Assembly: GCA_020532365.1 (NCBI GenBank)
Contig: JAJBBL010000120.1
Span: 1 to 11,100 of the forward strand
DNA: 11,100 bases
DNA from: Candidatus Cloacimonadota bacterium
GTDB lineage: Bacteria > Cloacimonadota > Cloacimonadia > Cloacimonadales > JAJBBL01
Direction of reading: 5' to 3'
Shown here: one piece after another, positions 7,110-11,100 of the stretch
Numbering within the stretch: the stretch's first letter is position 1
Layout: each line of letters opens with the position of its first letter
The notes under the pieces: model-generated
What the model saw: only the letters and a program-made list of their open reading frames with translations
Databases searched by the model: none
What the model was told of the DNA's origin: nothing
Made by a program: the position numbers and the translations under genes

Positions 7110-8396
7110 CTATTTGCGAAGGTTATAGAAAATATCGCGCCCTGAAAAGATCCCAGAGCTACCTAAGTACTCCTCAATCCTAAGAAGCTGATTATACTTT
7201 TCTACACGTTCGCTTCTACATAGCGATCCTGTTTTAATCTGTCCGGCGTTTACAGCTACTGCTAAATCAGCAATAATTGAGTCACAAGTCTCACCACTTC
7301 TATGAGAGATGACATTGGTGTAGTTAGCATTCTTTGCCAATTCAATGGTCTCTAATGTTTCGGTTAGAGTACCAATCTGGTTCAACTTGATAAGTATTGA
7401 GTTAGCACACTTATTATCGATCCCTTTCTGGAGCATATGCTTGTTTGTTACAAATAGGTCGTCACCAACTATCTGCAGCTTATGTCCTAACTTTTCTGTA
7501 AGTAGTTGCCATCCATCCCAATCATCCTCGGCCAAGCCGTCTTCTAATGAGAATATCGGGTATTTATCACAGAGTTCGACATAATAGTCGACCATTTCAG
7601 TGGACGAAAGCTTTTTCCCTTCTCCATCAATATTATACTTTCCGTTATGATAGAACTCGGAAGCTGCTGGATCGAGAGCTATTCCTACGTCGTCTCCAAC
7701 ACGATAGCCTGACTCTTTAACTGCTTTAAGAATCAGATCGATTACCTCTGCGTTCGACTTTACGTAAGGTGCAAATCCACCTTCATCACCTACAGCTGTA
7801 GAGTGCCGCTCTTTATGCAGTATTTCTTTAAGAGTATAGAAGATTTCAGTATTCATCTGTAACGCTTGTGAAAACGACTCAGCTCCTACTGGCATAATCA
7901 TAAACTCTTGGAAATCGACGTTATTGTCTGCGTGTTTTCCACCGTTAATAATATTTGAAAGTGGTATAGGTAAACGCCTCGCATTAACCCCACCAATATA
8001 CTGAAATAAAGGCAAATCCATAGCTTTAGCAGCTGCCTTGACAACGGCCAAGGACACAGCTAAAATAGCGTTTGAACCGAATCTACTTTTATTATCAGTA
8101 CCATCTAAGGATATCATTTTATAGTCTATCATTGCTTGATCAGCCGCATCGTAGCCTACTAATTCGTCGGCTATGGGGCCATTGACGTTCTCTACGGCTT
8201 TAAGGACGCTTCTCCCGTGATAGTAACCACCATCTCCGTCCCTCAGTTCCACAGCTTCATTTATTCCGGTAGAGACTCCACTCGGTACAGCAGCCCTTCC
8301 GTATACGCCACAATCAAGATGAACTTCAGCTTCTACGGTTGGATTACCTCTTGAATCAAGAATCTGTCTCGCTCTAACCAATACTATTTCTGTCAT
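7110..8396 (-). CDS. eno: Enolase (phosphopyruvate hydratase)
   Basis: Enolase dehydrates 2-phosphoglycerate to phosphoenolpyruvate in glycolysis and works in reverse in gluconeogenesis; it is cytosolic and Mg-dependent. The 428-residue length is standard. Catalytic and metal residues are in place: H155 (GGKHADNN), E164, E205 (GDEGGFAP), metal ligands D242, E285 and D312, K337 (ILIKLNQ), H365-R366-S367 and K388 (IKTG). Two sites are unusual. The mobile loop reads SGVSTG (Val41 instead of the usual Ala), and the block usually written SGETED reads SGETCD (Cys371 instead of Glu). AGGAGC lies five bases before the ATG and supports the start. The gene follows the SPFH gene by 40 nt, so it could be read from the same transcript; I see no convincing promoter of its own. 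Confidence 0.97.
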   Translation of the reverse strand: MTEIVLVRARQILDSRGNPTVEAEVHLDCGVYGRAAVPSGVSTGINEAVELRDGDGGYYHGRSVLKAVENVNGPIADELVGYDAADQAMIDYKMISLDGTDNKSRFGSNAILAVSLAVVKAAAKAMDLPLFQYIGGVNARRLPIPLSNIINGGKHADNNVDFQEFMIMPVGAESFSQALQMNTEIFYTLKEILHKERHSTAVGDEGGFAPYVKSNAEVIDLILKAVKESGYRVGDDVGIALDPAASEFYHNGKYNIDGEGKKLSSTEMVDYYVELCDKYPIFSLEDGLAEDDWDGWQLLTEKLGHKLQIVGDDLFVTNKHMLQKGIDNKCANSILIKLNQIGTLTETLETIELAKNANYTNVISHRSGETCDSIIADLAVAVNAGQIKTGSLCRSERVEKYNQLLRIEEYLGSSGIFSGRDIFYNLRK

Positions 8397-8436
8397 ATTT
8401 TGCTCCTATTATTTCTCAGGGTACAACTCCCTTGTA

Positions 8437-9384
8437 TCATTCATTCTTAAACACTTCCGCTACTGCTCTAACAGAACTCAGCATAGATGATGCTTCATAA
8501 GGAATGAGCACTGTTTTATCATTTTTTTGCACAATATCGTTGAAGGCGGAAATATACTTCAATGATAATAGGTATTGTGCTGGATCTGTAGAGGTGGATT
8601 GTACCGATTCTGCAACTTTGTTGATCGCGGCGGCTTCTGCTTCAGCCACAAGTAGTTTCGATTTAGCCTCCCCTTCAGCTCTCATAATTTTTGCTTCTCT
8701 ATCCCCTTCAGCGATGAGAATCTTGGACTGTTTTTCACCTTCAGCTTCAAGGATTTTTGCACGCTTATCACGTTCAGCACGCATCTGTTTCTCCATAGCT
8801 GATCTGATCTCTTGAGGGGGGTTAATATCTTGTAATTCAACTCTATTTACTTTAACACCCCACTTATCGGTTGCTTCGTCAAGTATATCTCGCAGTTTAG
8901 AGTTAATTGTATCTCTTGAGGTTAAAGTTCTGTCTAAATCTAACTCTCCGATAACGTTACGGAGGGTAGTCTGAGTCAACTTTTCAATCGCTTCAGGCAA
9001 GTTATTAATTTCATATACTGCTTTCATTGGATCTGTAATTTGAAAGTAAAGAAGCGCATTGATTTCAATGCTGACATTGTCACTGGTAATCACGTTCTGT
9101 CTCGGAAAGTCATAAACAGACTCACGTAGATCGATTCGCTCGACCTCCCTCATCATAACGAAAACTTTACCTCTATGATCCTCTTTAGTGAAGCGCCACA
9201 CAATTGTTCTTTTTCTATCAAAAACTGGCCAAATGATGTGTAGCCCACTTGATAAAGTACGGTGGTATCGGCCCAGTCGCTCTACAATAACTACTTCAGC
9301 CTGCTTAACAACAATTATCCCTTTAGATATTGCAATGAAAAGAAGCACTATTATAGCAACCAGTAAAATATATACTCCACTCAT
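8437..9384 (-). CDS. SPFH/stomatin-like membrane protein (paraslipin/QmcA type)
   Basis: The 315-residue protein has one N-terminal membrane segment (about 4-26), then an SPFH/band-7 domain (about 25-190) with GLHIIWPVFDR, VYDFPRQNVITSDNVSIEINALLYFQITDP and the ending NRVELQDINPP. From 195 to 258 an Ala/Glu/Lys-rich helix carries repeated AEGE-type units (EAEGEKQSKIL, AEGDREAKIM, AEGEAKSKLL), as expected for the coiled coil that drives ring-like assembly. Such proteins organise membrane microdomains and often act with membrane proteases or NfeD. About 20 extra residues (62-84) sit between the R-K-R-T strand and the usual RIDLRE block. I think this is a known variant but cannot check it. nfeD ends 2 nt before its start, which marks the classic pair. 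Confidence 0.93.
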   Translation of the reverse strand: MSGVYILLVAIIVLLFIAISKGIIVVKQAEVVIVERLGRYHRTLSSGLHIIWPVFDRKRTIVWRFTKEDHRGKVFVMMREVERIDLRESVYDFPRQNVITSDNVSIEINALLYFQITDPMKAVYEINNLPEAIEKLTQTTLRNVIGELDLDRTLTSRDTINSKLRDILDEATDKWGVKVNRVELQDINPPQEIRSAMEKQMRAERDKRAKILEAEGEKQSKILIAEGDREAKIMRAEGEAKSKLLVAEAEAAAINKVAESVQSTSTDPAQYLLSLKYISAFNDIVQKNDKTVLIPYEASSMLSSVRAVAEVFKNE

Positions 9385-9397
9385 AATTATTCCTCCT
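9382..9397 (-). promoter_or_regulatory. Shine-Dalgarno of the SPFH gene inside the end of nfeD
   Basis: On the minus strand AGGAGG (positions 9397-9392) lies within the last nfeD codons (Lys-Glu-Glu), seven bases before the SPFH ATG at 9384. The nfeD TAA (9389-9387) lies between the two. The ribosome site overlapping the coding end indicates coupled translation of the pair and fixes the SPFH start. Confidence 0.8.
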
Positions 9398-9830
9398 TAT
9401 CGGACAGAGCAACAAGCAGTTTGTTGCCATCTAAACTTTGTACTATTACTGTTTCGCCCACCTTAATCTCTTCGACACTCTCCGAAGAGGGTATAGCTGG
9501 CCATTCTTCACCGCCGACTTTAACATAGCCTCGTTTGTTTTGCGTAATAACTCTCGATACAACCCCTTTACGGCCAATAAGAGCGTAAACATTAGTCTTA
9601 TCAGTTGTAACGTCAAACATCCGTTTGCTGTATCGTTTTAACCATAGAAAGACAAGAAATGAGACAATTATGAAGACAATTATCTGAACTACGAGATGGA
9701 CGCGGCTAAAAGAGACTAAACCTGCAAAAAGAGCCCCTATCCCAAAGCTCATCAAATAAAAGCCAGGAGTAAATATCTCTAAAATAATGCAGACTACTGC
9801 GACTATAAACCAAACTATCCAAGCACTCAT
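9387..9830 (-). CDS. nfeD: NfeD family membrane protein
   Basis: This is the short form (147 residues), without the ClpP-like protease domain of long NfeD. Residues 3-64 hold three hydrophobic helices (about 3-22, 24-41 and 45-64). They include the family-typical ILEIFTPGFYLMSFGIGAL. Residues 83-142 form the OB-fold end, with LIGRKGVV, GYVKVGGEEWPA and IKVGETVIVQSLDGNKLLV. NfeD is thought to work with its SPFH partner in membrane organisation or quality control. The ATG has AGAGGT four bases upstream. The gene starts 76 nt after the membrane-protein gene before it. In that gap I see no clear terminator or promoter. Confidence 0.93.
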   Translation of the reverse strand: MSAWIVWFIVAVVCIILEIFTPGFYLMSFGIGALFAGLVSFSRVHLVVQIIVFIIVSFLVFLWLKRYSKRMFDVTTDKTNVYALIGRKGVVSRVITQNKRGYVKVGGEEWPAIPSSESVEEIKVGETVIVQSLDGNKLLVALSDKEE

Positions 9831-9906
9831 AGCAACCTCTCTTTCTTCTTCAGTGTTAAACTACTTCACATTTTTTACCTGAATAAAACAGCCTTTATGT
9901 ATACGA

Positions 9907-10791
9907 CTATTTCTTCTCCGAGCTGGAACTGCTACCTGATGATGATTTCTTGACATATTTTCTTTTCTTAGGGCTGTATGAGTACTTCGATCCGTATGAG
10001 TAGCCGTAACGTCCACCACTCTTAGGGGATCTTATACCGAGAGCTCTACTTAACTTAGTTAATAGATAGAAGAAGAAGTAGATGATTATAGCACCTATAG
10101 AGAAGATAACCATAAAAGTCACAGACCATTTACCCAAGTTAAAATACTTTTTGAGCTGTGATGAAGTTCCACTCTTAGCGTGTTGTCGAGCAATCACCAT
10201 AATCAGTTGATTTTTACGGGCTAACTCCACTGTATGAATACTACTTAAGCTATCTATTTTAGTTTGAATATTTCTAATACTATTTTGTAGTTCACCTATT
10301 TCTCTTGTAGTTAAGTTTTGGTAGCTCAATCTTTCACGATATCTTTTCAAAATATCTTTATTTAGCTCAATATGACTTGCTGTATCGATAAGTCCGGTAT
10401 CGGAGGTGAGAGCTGTTTCTGTCTTTTCATTTTCAAGTCCAGGCAGGTTATGAAGTCCAGAGACCACCGTTTCTCTCAATTCTTCCGAGACCTCTATAAC
10501 AGCTACCAAGCTTCCTCTTTCTTTGACATAGTAGTATTTTTTCACGCCATCAGTCATTACTACTTGATTGAGTTTTTGACCTAATTCATCTATATCGTTA
10601 GTTGTATAATTGATTACAGATTTACTAAAGTTCTTAGCCTCGTTGAATACACTATCAGCTTCTTTAGTATCAATAGTTCGCACTTTAGTCGCGGTAAAAC
10701 TGAATCCGGTCATCTGTATACCCGCGTAAATAGACAATGCAATAATAAAAAATATAACTGTGTTCCTTGTAACTCTTCTCATTGTTATCAT
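9907..10791 (-). CDS. Membrane protein, possibly DUF4349-like, with a low-complexity tail
   Basis: This 294-residue protein has no function I can name. An N-terminal hydrophobic segment (about 11-27) acts as signal or anchor, and an extracytoplasmic region follows. A predicted helical, coiled-coil stretch spans about 143-186 (DILKRYRERL, EIGELQNSIRNIQTKIDSL). A second membrane helix lies at about 222-246. The C-terminus (255-294) is rich in Gly, Tyr, Ser and Lys (YGYSYGSKYSYS, then a serine run) and would be cytoplasmic. The order of a small domain (VAVIEV, then LHNLPGLENEKT), a coiled coil and a C-terminal membrane span resembles DUF4349 proteins; that match is by eye and weak. GAGGAG lies seven bases before ATG 10791, favouring it over the ATG three codons later. 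It begins 19 nt after recN. Confidence 0.8.
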   Translation of the reverse strand: MITMRRVTRNTVIFFIIALSIYAGIQMTGFSFTATKVRTIDTKEADSVFNEAKNFSKSVINYTTNDIDELGQKLNQVVMTDGVKKYYYVKERGSLVAVIEVSEELRETVVSGLHNLPGLENEKTETALTSDTGLIDTASHIELNKDILKRYRERLSYQNLTTREIGELQNSIRNIQTKIDSLSSIHTVELARKNQLIMVIARQHAKSGTSSQLKKYFNLGKWSVTFMVIFSIGAIIIYFFFYLLTKLSRALGIRSPKSGGRYGYSYGSKYSYSPKKRKYVKKSSSGSSSSSEKK

Positions 10792-10810
10792 AACAAAACT
10801 CCTCTATATA

Positions 10811-11100
10811 TTATATATAATTCAATAGCTCTTCAGCATGTTTAAGGGCTGTCTCAGATCTATCTCCTGCTAACATCCTTGCTATCTCTTCCTTCCTTTC
10901 AGCTTCTTCAAGCTTTCTTACTTTTATCTCAGTAAACATCCCTTCGACCCCTTTTTCGATCAGAAAATGCTTCCCTTCTATCGCGGCGATCTGTGGCAGA
11001 TGTGTAATACATATTACTTGATGGTGACGTGCGACTTCTCCTATAAACTCTCCTGTCTTTCGAGCTGTAGCGCCACCTATTCCTGTATCTATTTCGTCAA
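10811..11100 (-). CDS. recN: DNA repair protein RecN, C-terminal part (5' end outside window)
   Basis: RecN is an SMC-like ATPase that acts early at DNA double-strand breaks. Only the last 95 whole residues are visible, of about 550-570; the gene runs out of the window at 11100. The fragment starts in the Walker B/D-loop region (DEIDTGIGG). The H-loop follows (ITHLPQIAAIEGKHFLIEK), then the C-terminal block EEIARMLAGDRSETALKHA that is typical of RecN. The stop TAA lies at 10813-10811. The gene is the first of the minus-strand run seen here. Confidence 0.95.
   Translation of the reverse strand, partial: DEIDTGIGGATARKTGEFIGEVARHHQVICITHLPQIAAIEGKHFLIEKGVEGMFTEIKVRKLEEAERKEEIARMLAGDRSETALKHAEELLNYI

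Noticed and set aside
8397..8436. Weak hairpin AGGG...CCCT between the SPFH gene and enolase
   Set aside because: A stem of about four pairs without a T-run is too weak for a terminator, and there is no other evidence for a regulatory role.
8504..8815. Open frame on the plus strand opposite the SPFH gene (103 codons)
   Set aside because: It mirrors the repetitive AEGE-type coiled-coil DNA of the SPFH gene and has no ribosome site or recognisable domain.
9831..9906. The 76-base gap before nfeD as a site for a terminator, promoter or small RNA
   Set aside because: Only very short inverted repeats (about 3 bp) and no good -10/-35 pair could be found.
10797..10820. TATAAT on the minus strand (10815-10810) in the AT-rich palindrome between recN and the membrane-protein gene
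   Set aside because: No -35 element at proper spacing, and the start of transcription would fall at the ribosome site. The match is likely due to the simple TA-rich sequence.

Overview
The window looks like a chromosomal stretch of an anaerobic or fermentative-type bacterium. GC content is about 40 % by eye, genes are densely packed with Shine-Dalgarno sites, and stop codons are standard (TGA, TAA and TAG all end genes). Paired pssA and psd-family genes suggest phosphatidylethanolamine-type membranes. Psd/PssA, PurS/PurQ, an extended MutL-like ATPase, NfeD/SPFH and RecN together recall genomes of the FCB superphylum and related candidate phyla (for example Cloacimonadota or Marinimicrobia). 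That placement is an impression, not a result. No mobile element, CRISPR array, rRNA or tRNA was seen.

Left two thirds (1-7025, plus strand): one run of nine genes with gaps of 26 nt or less, several of them overlapping. The order is purB (5' part cut off by the window edge), a psd-family gene, pssA, purS, purQ, comF, a small gene of unknown function, a MutL-like ASKHA ATPase, and a protein with barrel-sandwich-like and KOW-like parts. PurB, PurS and PurQ belong to purine synthesis. PssA and the Psd-family protein belong to phospholipid head-group synthesis. ComF is a phosphoribosyltransferase-fold protein linked to DNA uptake. The last three genes are a compact module whose function I cannot assign. 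A strong hairpin plus T-run at 7056-7086 ends the run and lies between the two convergent gene sets.

Right third (7110-11100, minus strand): read in its own direction, the 3' end of recN is followed by a membrane protein resembling the DUF4349 type, nfeD, an SPFH/stomatin gene and enolase. The gaps are 19, 76, 2 and 40 nt, so these genes may be co-transcribed. NfeD and the SPFH protein are a known membrane-microdomain pair. Enolase is the glycolytic housekeeping gene at the end.

Three things merit most attention. The first is the unnamed-protein/MutL-like/KOW module, which has no glutamate mutase beside it. The second is the Psd-family protein, which keeps the Gly-Ser self-cleavage site but seems to lack the Asp and His partners. 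The third is enolase, which has two unusual substitutions beside otherwise intact active-site residues.
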